From: DMER64 sp041654355
GTDB lineage: Bacteria > Bacteroidota > Bacteroidia > Bacteroidales > UBA932
DNA: 64,000 nt
Direction: 5' to 3'
Assembly (NCBI GenBank): GCA_041654355.1
Contig: JBAZDQ010000001.1
Location: 1 to 64,000 of the forward strand
The first letter of the stretch is position 1, and each line of letters starts with the position of its first letter. Shown here piece after piece: positions 33,027 to 42,879 of this stretch. The translations under genes and the position numbers were made by a program. The notes beneath the pieces are model-generated. The model was not told where the DNA came from and searched no databases. It saw only the letters and a program-made list of their open reading frames with translations.

Positions 33027-34586
33027 TTATTTATTGGTTACCACTACTGACAATGCTTTTTGCAATTGAACATCATCCCGGATCATGCTTCTGAACCTTC
33101 CTTCCTGCAGGTAGTACCTGCAGGCAATTTCTTCTTCCAGTAAAGGTTGGATCTCCCGGCGGTAATGGTGCAAGTCACGGGCCTTATCCGCGGACAATGC
33201 ACTTTTTAAAACATTTATCTCTTTTTCTATCAATTCGTTATATCCCTCGGCCTTTGCTGTTTTGGTAAATGTTTCCAGAAGAATCTCCGTGGCACTGCGA
33301 TCATCAAATTCCTTTGCGGCCGTCACTTCTACAAAATCATTGTAATCTTCGTCCGACAAATAAAAAGCTTCTGCCGGGGGAATAGAATCATTCCTTGTGT
33401 AATAAAGCAATGAATATTCATGCAAATAGTCCCTGGCAACCAGCTCCATGGCTATCCTGCTATAGAGGGGTAAAGATACCGTATGATCGGGAACAATACC
33501 TCCGTCTTCATTCACACCCGGTGTTCCATCCCCGTTCCTGTGTTCATAATCCAGCGCTTGTACACACCGGCCGCTGGGAATGTAATATTTGGCTGTGGTG
33601 ATTTTCAGGTTGGCGTTGTAACTCAAAGGTCTGATGGTCTGTACCAGTCCTTTTCCAAAGGTTTTTTCTCCTACTATCACACCTCTTTTCAGGTCCTGGA
33701 CGGCTCCTGCCACAATTTCGGAAGAAGAAGCCGAATGGTTGTTGACCAAAACAGCCAGGGGAGTTTCCGTATCCAACGGTTCTTCTTTCGTAAAATGTTC
33801 TACATCAAACCGTTCTATCCTACCTTTGGCAGATACCACCATAGTGTTTCTGGGCAGAAAAACGGAGAGTAGTTTAACGGCTTCATCCATCAACCCCCCG
33901 CCGTTTCCTCTCAAATCCAGCACAATGCCCTTGACGGGATGATCCTCTTTCATTTTTTTGAGGGCTTTTCTCACATCTACAGCCCCGCCCTGGGTAAATC
34001 CGGTCATCCGGATATAAGCGATACTGTCTTGGATCATACAAGCCAGACCCACATCGGAAATATGGACTTTTTCGCGTGTTACCTTAACAAACAAAGTATC
34101 TCCGCTTTTGAGTTTTTGCACTAAAAATGCTACGTCGGTTCCGGGAGTCCCTTTCATAAGAGAGCTGCATGTATCGGCACTCAGGTCTGCAACCGGCATG
34201 TTATTTATGGCAAGAATGATGTCACCGGCAATCAGACCTGCCTTTACTGCCGGGGATCCGGCATATGGCTCGGATACCAGTACGCCTTCACCGGGACGTT
34301 TTTTGATCAACGCACCTACACCACCATAACTTCCTGTGGTCATGATCTCTATGGATTCATTTTCTTCTTCCGGAATAAATTCCGTATAAGGATCCATCGT
34401 GGAGAGCATGGCCCGTATCCCTGTGTAAACCAAATCATCCAGCGCCACTGAGTCCACATAATAGAGCGATATTTCCCGCAACAGGGAGTGAAAAATGTCC
34501 AGACTTTTGGAAGTGTTGAAATCGGCACTCTGGGCATTGGCCAGAAGAGGCAAGAGGAGTGCAAGAAATAACGCTTTGAGCTTCAT
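33027..34586 (-). CDS. S41 C-terminal-processing protease
   Basis: 519 residues with signal peptide (MKLKALFLALLLPLLANAQS). A PDZ domain (GGVGALIKKRPGEGVLVSEP and GLIAGDIILAINN, about 90-165) precedes the protease core with LRGNGGGLMDEAVKLLS, catalytic Ser in NNHSASSSEIVAGA and Lys in GEKTFGKGLVQ. The extended C-terminal region of about 150 residues is helical. Periplasmic processing or quality-control enzyme. The minus-strand TAATTTTG at 34608-34615 is its likely -7 box. Confidence 0.94.
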   Translation of the reverse strand: MKLKALFLALLLPLLANAQSADFNTSKSLDIFHSLLREISLYYVDSVALDDLVYTGIRAMLSTMDPYTEFIPEEENESIEIMTTGSYGGVGALIKKRPGEGVLVSEPYAGSPAVKAGLIAGDIILAINNMPVADLSADTCSSLMKGTPGTDVAFLVQKLKSGDTLFVKVTREKVHISDVGLACMIQDSIAYIRMTGFTQGGAVDVRKALKKMKEDHPVKGIVLDLRGNGGGLMDEAVKLLSVFLPRNTMVVSAKGRIERFDVEHFTKEEPLDTETPLAVLVNNHSASSSEIVAGAVQDLKRGVIVGEKTFGKGLVQTIRPLSYNANLKITTAKYYIPSGRCVQALDYEHRNGDGTPGVNEDGGIVPDHTVSLPLYSRIAMELVARDYLHEYSLLYYTRNDSIPPAEAFYLSDEDYNDFVEVTAAKEFDDRSATEILLETFTKTAKAEGYNELIEKEINVLKSALSADKARDLHHYRREIQPLLEEEIACRYYLQEGRFRSMIRDDVQLQKALSVVVTNK

Positions 34587-34602
34587 TGTTATAAATTCTT
34601 AA

Positions 34603-34635
34603 TTTGACAAAATTACTACAATTCTTTTATCTTTG
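34603..34635 (+). promoter_or_regulatory. Promoter of rdgB-recO
   Basis: TTTG (34603-34606), 21 bases, TATCTTTG (34628-34635), then only three bases to the ATG at 34639. Both boxes fit the Bacteroidota consensus and the short gap implies a leaderless message. The TAATTTTG box of the divergent protease (34608-34615, minus strand) overlaps this region. Confidence 0.65.
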
Positions 34636-34638
34636 GGT

Positions 34639-35208
34639 ATGGATTTGATATTCGCTACAGGTAATGCACATAAATGTGAAGAAGCACGCACCATACTTGG
34701 ACCAATGGTTTCAATAATTATGCCGTCAACACTCGGTTTTTCCGGAGAGATCCCGGAGACAGGCGCAACTTTAAAGGAAAATGCCCTGCAAAAAGCGGGC
34801 TTTATCTGGGAAAAATTCCGCACTCCATGCTTTGCCGATGACACCGGGTTGGAAGTGGACGCTCTCAATGGGGCTCCGGGGGTATACTCGGCTCGTTATG
34901 CCGGAGAAGCCTGTTCCCCTTCGGAGAACGTCAAAAAATTGTTGCACCAATTGCAAAACAACTCATTAAGGACAGCCCGTTTCCGTTGTGTTATTGCACT
35001 TATCCTGAATGGACAGCCTGAATTCTTTGAAGGAGTGGTTGAGGGAGAGATCATTCGGGAGCTAAAAGGTACGGGAGGGTTCGGATACGATCCCGTCTTT
35101 GTTCCCAAGGGGTATAACAAAACGTTTGCCCAATTAACGGCCACAGAAAAAAACCTGATTTCGCACAGAAAACGCGCATTGGAAAAAATGGCGCTGCTAT
35201 TCAAATGA
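34639..35208 (+). CDS. rdgB: XTP/dITP pyrophosphatase (Ham1/RdgB)
   Basis: 189 residues from ATG 34639 (MDLIFATGNAHKCEEARTIL). A TTG two codons upstream is possible but lies on the -7 box. Motifs FATGNAHK, CFADDTGLEVDALNGAPGVYSARYAG (ends cited), GGFGYDPVF and FAQLTATEKNLISHR(K)RAL are all in place. It removes non-canonical purine nucleotides. It overlaps recO by 4 bases. Confidence 0.96.
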   Translation: MDLIFATGNAHKCEEARTILGPMVSIIMPSTLGFSGEIPETGATLKENALQKAGFIWEKFRTPCFADDTGLEVDALNGAPGVYSARYAGEACSPSENVKKLLHQLQNNSLRTARFRCVIALILNGQPEFFEGVVEGEIIRELKGTGGFGYDPVFVPKGYNKTFAQLTATEKNLISHRKRALEKMALLFK

Positions 35209-35933
35209 TCACACCACTGACACTTATTGTGCTAAACACCAGACCGTACAGGGAAACCAGTCTGTTGATCAATGCCTACACAGATATCTGGGGCCGAGCC
35301 GATTTTGTAGTCAAAGGCATACGAACCCCGCGTCACAGGGCGGCAGCTTCTCTTTTTCATCCCTTGAGCATTATGGAAGCACAAGCATATTACAGGCCGG
35401 GCAGGGAATTGCATCAACTGAAAGAGTTTCAGAAAAAACACCTTCTGGAAGGACTTTGCAGTGATGTCCGTAAAAGCAGTATAAGCCTGTTCATAGGAGA
35501 ATTCTTGTATAAAACGGTCAGGGAATCGGAGAAAAATCCGGCCTTATACCAGTTTATGGAAGAAACCGTTCTGACCCTGGACAACGCCTGCGAGGATCTG
35601 GCAGATATACACCTGTATTTCGCAACACTTTTAGGCAGATACCTGGGCTACGAACCCGCCTTGGAAACCTATTCCCGGGAAAGACCTTTTTTTCACATGA
35701 AGGACGCCTGTTTCAGGGAAACTCCCGACACTTCGTTTGCGGCTTTTGACATAGAGGATTCAGGCTTGATGCAGAAGATCCTGTCCCATGCGTTCCGGGA
35801 AAAAGTTCCGTTATTTTGCTCCGGTACGCGCCGGAATCATTTCCTGAACAGCCTTATAGCCTATTACGGTTACCACATGGGTAAAAGCCCCGAGATTAAG
35901 TCCCTGGAGGTATTGCATCAGGTTTTTCTTTAG
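35205..35933 (+). CDS. recO: DNA repair protein RecO
   Basis: 242 residues; the N-terminal OB fold (TPLTLIVLNTRPYRETSLLI, GRADFVVKGIRTPR) and the helical C-terminal domain fit RecO of Bacteroidota. It loads RecA with RecR and anneals SSB-coated strands. The four-cysteine zinc site of some RecO proteins is absent, as is common in this phylum. Start overlaps rdgB (ATGA). Confidence 0.9.
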   Translation: MITPLTLIVLNTRPYRETSLLINAYTDIWGRADFVVKGIRTPRHRAAASLFHPLSIMEAQAYYRPGRELHQLKEFQKKHLLEGLCSDVRKSSISLFIGEFLYKTVRESEKNPALYQFMEETVLTLDNACEDLADIHLYFATLLGRYLGYEPALETYSRERPFFHMKDACFRETPDTSFAAFDIEDSGLMQKILSHAFREKVPLFCSGTRRNHFLNSLIAYYGYHMGKSPEIKSLEVLHQVFL

Positions 35934-35941
35934 TATATTTG
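35913..35941 (+). promoter_or_regulatory. Promoter of the GH3/LuxE pair
   Basis: TTG (35913-35915), 18 bases, TATATTTG (35934-35941), seven bases before the ATG at 35949. It lies within the end of recO. Confidence 0.6.
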
Positions 35942-35948
35942 CGGGCAC

Positions 35949-37481
35949 ATGTCACTGATCAACTCCTTCTATAGGCTCTATAACAAAAGACTCCTGACAG
36001 AACTGGACTATTCTTCCCGGGATCCGTTTCCGTTCCAGGAAGCAACGTTTCGTTACCTTACTGATCATGCAACGAATACCGTTTTCGGGAAAGATCACAA
36101 AATGGCTGAGATCAAAAGCATTGACACATTTCAGGAGAGAATTCCTCTGTATTCGTACAACCAGGTTGAGCCTTATATTCAGCGAAGTCTGAAGGGAGAG
36201 GAAAATGTGCTATGGGACAGGCCTGTACAATGGTTTGCCTTATCCAGCGGAACATCTTCCTCTAAATCCAAGTTCATTCCCATGAACCGGGAAAACCTGC
36301 AGTTTTGCCATTACAAAGGCATGTTAACTATTCTTTCTTCGTATGTAAGGACTTTCCCAAAATCACGCCTGTTCCTGGGCAAATCACTCACCCTGGGGGG
36401 AAACCGGCATATAGACAAAAGTGTAGACACCTCCTGTTGCTACGGAGACCTTTCGGCCTTTCTGCTTATAAACACACCCTTATTGGCACGTATATTTACC
36501 ACTCCTACCAAGAAGATCGGATTGATCCCGGATTTTGAATACAAAATTGAACAAGTAAGTAAGCTTATTGCACGTCAAAATCTTGTCAGTTTTTCCGGTG
36601 TGCCTTCATGGAACCTCATTTTAATGCGCAAAGTGCTGGAGATAACGGGAAAAAACAACTTAAGTGAACTATGGCCAAATATGGAGCTCTTCATGCACGG
36701 CGGGGTAAGTTTTGAACCATACCGCGTCCATTATAAATCACTGTTTCCTTCTCCCGACATGCATTACCTGGAAACGTACAATGCCTCGGAAGGCTTTTTT
36801 GCTTTCCAGACAGATTTGAACGATCCGGGATTGCAATTGCTTCCCAATGTGAGTGTATTTTATGAATTCATTCCTCTGAACAAACTGGAGGCAGCACAAA
36901 ACGGTTCGTATACCCGGTTCCTTACCCTGGACAATGTGGAAAAAGACAAGCCTTACGCCATGGTAATTTCTACAAACTCAGGTTTGTGGAGGTATTTGAT
37001 TGGAGACACAGTCCGTTTCACCGGCTTATACCCACACAAGATTCGGATTACCGGTCGTACAAAGCTGTTTGTCAATACTTTTGGTGAGGAGTTAATGATA
37101 GAGAACGCTGAGCGTGCACTGGCACATACCTGTGATATCACAGGAGCAAGCGTCCACGAATATACGGTGGCTCCGGTATTTATGGATACCCAAAAGAAAG
37201 GGGCCCACCAGTGGTTGATAGAATTTGAATCCATGCCGGCAGATCTGGAAGCATTTACCCGCATCCTGGACAGGTCGCTCATGGATCAGAATTCCGACTA
37301 TGAAGCCAAACGGCTGGATACCGGAACCATGGACATGCCCCAGGTAAACAGCATGAAACAGGGCTGCTTCTACCGGTGGATGGCACTAAATAACAAACTG
37401 GGCGGACAAAACAAAGTACCCCGGCTATGGAGTACCCGCCAATACGCGGAAGATCTGTTGAAAATCAATGAAGGATTGTGA
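35949..37481 (+). CDS. GH3-family acyl-adenylate-forming ligase
   Basis: 510 residues. It matches the GH3 fold (PF03321) known from plant auxin-amido synthetases: ATP motif FALSSGTSSSKSKFIPMN (near residue 97), YNASEGFFAFQ and LWRYLIGDTVRFTG. Plant enzymes join jasmonate or auxin to amino acids; bacterial substrates are mostly unknown, and a fatty or aromatic acid is plausible. The downstream LuxE-type gene overlaps by 14 bases, so the two adenylating enzymes are coupled. Confidence 0.9.
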   Translation: MSLINSFYRLYNKRLLTELDYSSRDPFPFQEATFRYLTDHATNTVFGKDHKMAEIKSIDTFQERIPLYSYNQVEPYIQRSLKGEENVLWDRPVQWFALSSGTSSSKSKFIPMNRENLQFCHYKGMLTILSSYVRTFPKSRLFLGKSLTLGGNRHIDKSVDTSCCYGDLSAFLLINTPLLARIFTTPTKKIGLIPDFEYKIEQVSKLIARQNLVSFSGVPSWNLILMRKVLEITGKNNLSELWPNMELFMHGGVSFEPYRVHYKSLFPSPDMHYLETYNASEGFFAFQTDLNDPGLQLLPNVSVFYEFIPLNKLEAAQNGSYTRFLTLDNVEKDKPYAMVISTNSGLWRYLIGDTVRFTGLYPHKIRITGRTKLFVNTFGEELMIENAERALAHTCDITGASVHEYTVAPVFMDTQKKGAHQWLIEFESMPADLEAFTRILDRSLMDQNSDYEAKRLDTGTMDMPQVNSMKQGCFYRWMALNNKLGGQNKVPRLWSTRQYAEDLLKINEGL

Positions 37482-38415
37482 TATCATTGAAACGTTTCGT
37501 TACCAGGCAAAGCACACCGGTGTATATGCCCGATACCTGGACCTGCTTGGTGTAGATCCCCGTCAGGTACATTCCCCGTCAGCCATTCCTTTTCTTCCCA
37601 TCCGGTTTTTCAAAACCCACGATGTATACAACGGCCTGCAGCCTGCCCGGGAAGTTTTCACCAGTTCGGCCACCACCGGTATGGTTCCCTCCTGCCACCC
37701 GGTTGACAGCCTGGAACGTTATGCAAAAAATGTACTGGAGATATTCCGTTATTTTTACGGGGATCCCTCACAATATACCATCCTGGCCCTGCTCCCTTCT
37801 TACCTGGAAAGAAAAGGCTCTTCCCTGATATATATGATGCAGGTTCTCATGGAACAGTCCAATACATCAAAAGACGGTTTTTACCTCTACAACAGGCAGG
37901 CCCTGTATGAACGCCTTCTTATGCTGGCCAACGAAAATAAGCCTGTCTGGCTTTTGGGCGTCAGTTTTGCCTTGCTTGATTTTGTGCAAGAATTCACCGT
38001 CAACCACCCCGGTCTTACCGTCGTGGAAACGGGAGGTATGAAAGGAAGAGGTGCCGAGTTGACTCGCGAAACCCTGCACCGGCGCTTAAAGGAAGGTTTT
38101 CCCCAGAGTCCTGTTCACAGTGAATACGGGATGGCCGAGTTGTTTTCCCAGGCATATTCGTGCCGGGAAGATTACTTTTTCCATTGTCCGCCCGTAATGC
38201 AGGTAAAGATCCGGAACCTGCAGGACCCTTTCATGGAAGAACCCGACGGTCACCGGGGCGGCATAAATATCATTGACCTGGCAAACCGGCATTCCTGCTC
38301 TTTCATAGAAACGGAAGACCTGGGATTCCGGCTTGCCGACGGGCGTTTCCAGGTCTTGGGAAGAATCCCCGACGCCGAACGCCGGGGATGCAATATGCTT
38401 ATTGATACTTACTGA
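37468..38415 (+). CDS. LuxE-like acyl-protein synthetase/acyltransferase
   Basis: 315 residues of the PF04443 type: FLPIRFFKTHDVY, adenylate motif FTSSATTGMVPS, LLPSYLERKGSSLIYMMQ, and SEYGMAELFSQAYS. LuxE relatives activate fatty acids as adenylates and pass them to a protein cysteine. It overlaps the GH3 gene by 14 bases and, at its 3' end, the convergent DUF2723 gene by 17. A fatty-acid activation or transfer role is likely; product unknown. Confidence 0.88.
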   Translation: MKDCDIIETFRYQAKHTGVYARYLDLLGVDPRQVHSPSAIPFLPIRFFKTHDVYNGLQPAREVFTSSATTGMVPSCHPVDSLERYAKNVLEIFRYFYGDPSQYTILALLPSYLERKGSSLIYMMQVLMEQSNTSKDGFYLYNRQALYERLLMLANENKPVWLLGVSFALLDFVQEFTVNHPGLTVVETGGMKGRGAELTRETLHRRLKEGFPQSPVHSEYGMAELFSQAYSCREDYFFHCPPVMQVKIRNLQDPFMEEPDGHRGGINIIDLANRHSCSFIETEDLGFRLADGRFQVLGRIPDAERRGCNMLIDTY

Positions 38416-41400
38416 ACAATTCTTCTATCATGGCAGTGTATTTATCTGCCAGTTCCTGGTCTTTGTTTGCTTTCAGAATATCATTCACATGCACAAAGGT
38501 GCTGATTGCAGATTCGGCATCTGTGGCAGAAAGGAAACCATCCCTGAAAGGACTCAGGAAATATTCAATAGCTGTATAGGTCTCATCCAGGAAAGGAACC
38601 GCCAAATCCCTGGCCTTATCCGGTTTTTCCAGGTAATAATACAACTCTATTGCCTCCATAACCCCGACCTCGTTAAGAGACGGCTGCACAAAATAATTCA
38701 AGGGATACTGTTTCATGACCTCAAACCCTTTATCAATCAGAGCTTCTGCCTTTTCCGTCTTCCCTTCCAGGATCAAAGCTTTGGCCACCTGTGTATACAT
38801 CTGCCTGATGGCCTGTTGTACCAGGTAAAGGTACGTAACGTGATAATCCAGTAATACATCCGGCTGGTCCATCCTGCCCCACCGGTACACATCCATAAGC
38901 AATGTATAGAGTTTGTCGGTATCCATATACGGGACATCCCCGCCCAAAGAATCCACTTTAAAAGGCATGAGTTTGTAGGCCATTCCGTCAAAACGTAAAT
39001 AATCCCGAATCCCTATGTTCAGGTCCCCGCCCTTGGAAACCATATATATAGGCCTGTCCCACTGGTAATTTGCCAGCAAATCCAGGAACATCATTTCCAC
39101 TTTCATAAGTGTATGTTTATTTTCGGGAATATCCAGATCCATATATTCCGGGATCAGGTGAGCCTCTTCGGGAGAGACAATCCCGGTGGCCAAAACGTTT
39201 TCTTTATTTACAGGTATACGTAATTTACGCGCCGGCAGGTAATTGATCATTGTGCCGTCTGCCAATTGGATTTTGGCCTTGGGATTACCCATAACGTTCA
39301 CCGCTTGTATGGCAGAGACACGGTCGGTAACCCTTTCATACACCGGCAAGATCTCGTTGGTCCCATACAGATACGATTCGCGAGGAATGGAAAACACAAG
39401 CGGTGCCGATTGGTAGGTTCTCCATTGCATCTGATCAATATACCAATCCGTTCCCAGCAAAGAAGTATTCAAAACCCGCACATCTGTGCGAATTCCCTCT
39501 ACCTCCTGTGCATACCATAACGGGAACGTATCGTTGTCACCGTGGGTCACGATGATGGCATTCTGATCTTCGTCACATGTACTCAGAAAATTGTAGGCAA
39601 AATCCCGGGCCGTATAACGCCCGCTGCGGTCGTGATCGTCCCAGTTTTGAGCAAGCATCTGGAATGGCACGAACAGGCACAGGGCAGAAGTCAGTGTTCC
39701 GGCAATTGTTTGGGGCAGTTTTTTGCGTAATAAATGAAACAACGCCATCACACCCAGACCTACCCATATTGAAAATGCATAAAAAGATCCCGCGTAAGCA
39801 TAATCCCGTTCACGCGGCTGGTATGGTGGCTGGTTCAGGTATACGACAACGGCCAGTCCGGTCAGGATAAACAACAAAAAAGTGATCCAGGCATTGCGTT
39901 TATCTTTGGATACCTGGTATACCAAACCCATTATGCCCAGTAACAGGGGCAATAAATAGTAATGGTTTTTACCTTTGTTGTTTTTAAGCATTTCCGGAGC
40001 TTTCTCCTGATCTCCCAGACGCGCCTTATCCAGGAAGCCGATGCCGCTCTCCCAGTTGCCGCGTATGGGGTCTCCCGGGATGGTTCCCTGTATATCGTTC
40101 TGGCGACCGGCAAAATTCCACATGAAATAGCGCCAATACATGTAATTTACCTGGTAATCGAAGAAAAATAGCAGGTTATCTCCAAAAGAGGGCATGTTTT
40201 TCCCGTCCGAAGTCAGTTTTCCTTTGCCCGAGTTATAGGAATCGTAAAAAGATGCATGTGTTTCCCGTTTGCTCCACATGCGGGGAAAGAACATTTTATC
40301 CGAGTCTTTATATACAGGTACTTCCGGACCTTTAACCCTGGCATAGCGGCCGTCCAGTTTCACCGTTTGTTTGGTGGATTTCCATGTATCGTAAGGAGAA
40401 TTGTAAATTCCGTCGTGTATCAGGGGTGCGGAACCGTATTGCTCACGTGCCAGGTAGCGTCCCAGTGCAAACGGGTTGTCCGGCTGGTTTTCGTTGGTAG
40501 GTGTGTTGGCACTTGAGCGAATCACCACCATGGCAAAAGACGAATATCCTATAACGATCACTGCCAGACATAGCCATATGGTATTCCAAAGAACTTTTCC
40601 CTTTTTTTGTGTTACAAGAACTCCCCAGAACAGGGCTGCTATCAACAGTAAAACAAAAAACAACATCCCGGTATTGAAGGGCAATCCAAACACATTGACA
40701 AACAACAGATCAAACCATCCTGATATCTTTGGAAGCCAGGGGATGACCCCGTAAAGTATAAACACGATGAGCACCACTGAAATCAAAAGCGTTTTTATGG
40801 CTCCTTTCCAGGTAAAGGGATACTTTTTGTAAAAATAGATAAACACCAACGCCGGTATGGTAAGTAGGTTCAGTAAATGAACCCCAATAGAAAGTCCCAT
40901 CAAATAGGCAATCAGTACGATCCACCGGTTTGCATGGGGCCGGTCAGCGTTTTCTTCCCATTTAAGCATGGCCCAAAAAACAGCAGCTGTAAAAAGGGAA
41001 GACATCCCGTATACCTCGGCTTCAACAGCAGAAAACCACGCAGTATCCGAAAAGGAATAGACCAGCGATCCTACTGCGGCAGCTCCCCATATGGCTATGG
41101 CATTTCCCGGTTTAAGGGGTATTTGTTGTGCTTCCAGCAGCCGCCTTCCAAGATGAGAGATAGTCCAAAACAGAAACAGCACGCAAAAAGCAGAAGCCAG
41201 TGCACTCATGGCGTTAATTAACATAGCTGCTTGCTGGTTGCTCCCGAACATGGAAAACAACCGGCCAAAAAGCTGGTATGTCGGATTCCCGGGAGGGTGA
41301 CCTACTTCCAGTTTATAGGAAGAAGCTATAAATTCACCGCAATCCCAGAAACTGGCTGTCGGTTCTATGGTCGCCAGATAAACGGCGGCTGATAGGGCAA

Positions 41401-41452
41401 AGACCACCCATCCAATCAGGAGGTCAATTCGTTTAAATGTCCTTGTTTCCAT
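38399..41452 (-). CDS. DUF2723 membrane glycosyltransferase
   Basis: 1017 residues from ATG 41452 (METRTFKRIDLLIGW). The open frame continues 87 codons upstream but crosses the promoter. At least 12 hydrophobic helices with the GT-C signature ATIEPTASFWDCGEFIASSY and KLEVGHPPGNPTYQL near the N-terminus, then a soluble helical C-terminal part of about 400 residues with repeat-like helices. DUF2723 proteins are related to protein O-mannosyltransferases and are thought to glycosylate exported proteins in Bacteroidota. Lipid-linked sugar donor unknown. Confidence 0.92.
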   Translation of the reverse strand: METRTFKRIDLLIGWVVFALSAAVYLATIEPTASFWDCGEFIASSYKLEVGHPPGNPTYQLFGRLFSMFGSNQQAAMLINAMSALASAFCVLFLFWTISHLGRRLLEAQQIPLKPGNAIAIWGAAAVGSLVYSFSDTAWFSAVEAEVYGMSSLFTAAVFWAMLKWEENADRPHANRWIVLIAYLMGLSIGVHLLNLLTIPALVFIYFYKKYPFTWKGAIKTLLISVVLIVFILYGVIPWLPKISGWFDLLFVNVFGLPFNTGMLFFVLLLIAALFWGVLVTQKKGKVLWNTIWLCLAVIVIGYSSFAMVVIRSSANTPTNENQPDNPFALGRYLAREQYGSAPLIHDGIYNSPYDTWKSTKQTVKLDGRYARVKGPEVPVYKDSDKMFFPRMWSKRETHASFYDSYNSGKGKLTSDGKNMPSFGDNLLFFFDYQVNYMYWRYFMWNFAGRQNDIQGTIPGDPIRGNWESGIGFLDKARLGDQEKAPEMLKNNKGKNHYYLLPLLLGIMGLVYQVSKDKRNAWITFLLFILTGLAVVVYLNQPPYQPRERDYAYAGSFYAFSIWVGLGVMALFHLLRKKLPQTIAGTLTSALCLFVPFQMLAQNWDDHDRSGRYTARDFAYNFLSTCDEDQNAIIVTHGDNDTFPLWYAQEVEGIRTDVRVLNTSLLGTDWYIDQMQWRTYQSAPLVFSIPRESYLYGTNEILPVYERVTDRVSAIQAVNVMGNPKAKIQLADGTMINYLPARKLRIPVNKENVLATGIVSPEEAHLIPEYMDLDIPENKHTLMKVEMMFLDLLANYQWDRPIYMVSKGGDLNIGIRDYLRFDGMAYKLMPFKVDSLGGDVPYMDTDKLYTLLMDVYRWGRMDQPDVLLDYHVTYLYLVQQAIRQMYTQVAKALILEGKTEKAEALIDKGFEVMKQYPLNYFVQPSLNEVGVMEAIELYYYLEKPDKARDLAVPFLDETYTAIEYFLSPFRDGFLSATDAESAISTFVHVNDILKANKDQELADKYTAMIEELFSKYQ

Positions 41453-41456
41453 ACCA

Positions 41457-41464
41457 CAAATGTA
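41457..41464 (-). promoter_or_regulatory. -7 box for the DUF2723 gene
   Basis: TACATTTG on the minus strand, four bases before ATG 41452: another probable leaderless start. No clear -33 box. Confidence 0.5.
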
Positions 41465-41506
41465 TGCTATTTTTTTTACCTTTACCGTTGATTTTGCTTG
41501 AAAATT

Positions 41507-42136
41507 ATGGATTACATTGTATTGGGACTCGTTGTTAGTTTTTGTTTTATCCTCATTTATACACGAGCACCCCTTGCCTTGTTGTTGACTGGGTGTTTCC
41601 GATACAATATTTCTGCAGAAAACGAAGAACAGGAAAATATCCGTTTTTCCCGTAATATTCTTTGTTTTTTTATTATGGCGGTTTTCTCTTTTTTTATTTC
41701 CTTCCATGACCAATTGCTCATCCCGTTGCCCTTCCCTTTACAAGGCCTGTCAGGGCCCCTTTTGTTTGGAATCGTTATGGGTATTTTTTGCATTTGGTTT
41801 TTATTTAAAGTGCTTATTATAAGAATCATAGGATGGACCATCGATGCTCCGGCTTTTATGAATTTTTTAGGTCGCACGGGACAGGATTTTTGTATTCTTA
41901 CAGGATTTGTCTTTATTCCGTTTCTGGTACTATTTAGTTCTTATAACGGTCTGTCGGGTAAGGCGGTAATTATTACAGCAGCCGTGATTATCGCTGCGGG
42001 TTATCTTATCTATGCATTACGTTGTATAAGGATTTTTCTTGCAGCCGGTTATTCGCTATTTTTCTGGATTTTGTATCTTTGCACCCTTGAACTGGTACCC
42101 TTCGGAGTATTAATTCATTATGTTGCGGGGATATGA
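41507..42136 (+). CDS. DUF4271 membrane protein
   Basis: 209 residues from ATG 41507 (MDYIVLGLVVSFCFILIY) with six hydrophobic helices. This family is found in Bacteroidota directly before hemD, and here its stop overlaps the hemD start (ATGA). No catalytic motif. Function unknown; the fixed pairing suggests a link to tetrapyrrole metabolism or simply shared expression. Confidence 0.85.
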   Translation: MDYIVLGLVVSFCFILIYTRAPLALLLTGCFRYNISAENEEQENIRFSRNILCFFIMAVFSFFISFHDQLLIPLPFPLQGLSGPLLFGIVMGIFCIWFLFKVLIIRIIGWTIDAPAFMNFLGRTGQDFCILTGFVFIPFLVLFSSYNGLSGKAVIITAAVIIAAGYLIYALRCIRIFLAAGYSLFFWILYLCTLELVPFGVLIHYVAGI

Positions 42137-42879
42137 AAATGAAAATCAAGAACATACTAATTTCACAACCAACGCCAAACGGATGTTCCCCCTATGTAGA
42201 AGTCATCGATAAATTTGGTCTGTCCATAGATTTTATTCCTTTTATACGTGTTGAAGGATTGTCTGCAAAAGATTTCCGTACACAAAAGGTTTCAATTCCT
42301 GACCATACCGCCGTAGTTTTTACATCCCGTTCTGCCATTGATTCCTTCTTTCATTTATGTGAAGAATTGCGCATTACCATTCCGGAAACCATGAAATATT
42401 TCTGTATGACGGAAGCGGTAGCGTTTTACCTCCAGAAGTATATTGTATACCGGAAAAGGAAAATTTTCTTTGGAAAGGGAAATATCACCTCCCTTATGGA
42501 CTCAATCGGACCAAAACATAAAAATGAAAAATTTTTGTTGACCCTGGCGGACTGTTATAAACCTGAATTACCACAGGCATTTGAAAAAGCCGGTCTTAAA
42601 TTTACCAAAGCCGTACTGACCCGGACCATAATGGAAGATCTGTCGGGCCTTGACCTGAAAAAATTCCAGATGCTGGTATTTTATTCACCGGCCGATGTGC
42701 GTTCTTTGATGGAAAATTTTCCGGAGTTCAAACAAAACAGTATTTTGTTCGGAACTTTCGGAAATGCAACAGCCCTGGCTCTTAAAGAAGCCAGCCTGCA
42801 ATCCTGTTTTGAAGCTCCCACAAAGGAAGCACCGTCCATTGCCCAGGCATTGATGCTCTATCTGGATAAGAACAAATGA
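42133..42879 (+). CDS. hemD: Uroporphyrinogen-III synthase
   Basis: 248 residues; start at 42133 forms ATGA with the upstream stop. PF02602-like features: ILISQPTPNGCSPY, VVFTSRSAIDSFF, VLTRTIMEDLSGLDL and LVFYSPADVRSLMENFP, the last matching the conserved serine loop. It cyclises hydroxymethylbilane to uroporphyrinogen III. A hemA-hemC-hemB set is not in the window. A TATCTTTG at 42076-42083 inside the upstream gene might give an extra promoter. Confidence 0.9.
   Translation: MKMKIKNILISQPTPNGCSPYVEVIDKFGLSIDFIPFIRVEGLSAKDFRTQKVSIPDHTAVVFTSRSAIDSFFHLCEELRITIPETMKYFCMTEAVAFYLQKYIVYRKRKIFFGKGNITSLMDSIGPKHKNEKFLLTLADCYKPELPQAFEKAGLKFTKAVLTRTIMEDLSGLDLKKFQMLVFYSPADVRSLMENFPEFKQNSILFGTFGNATALALKEASLQSCFEAPTKEAPSIAQALMLYLDKNK

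Noticed and set aside
41453..41713. 87-codon N-terminal extension of the DUF2723 protein
   Set aside because: It is Lys/Asn-rich, crosses the TACATTTG box and overlaps the divergent gene; the family N-terminus starts at 41452.
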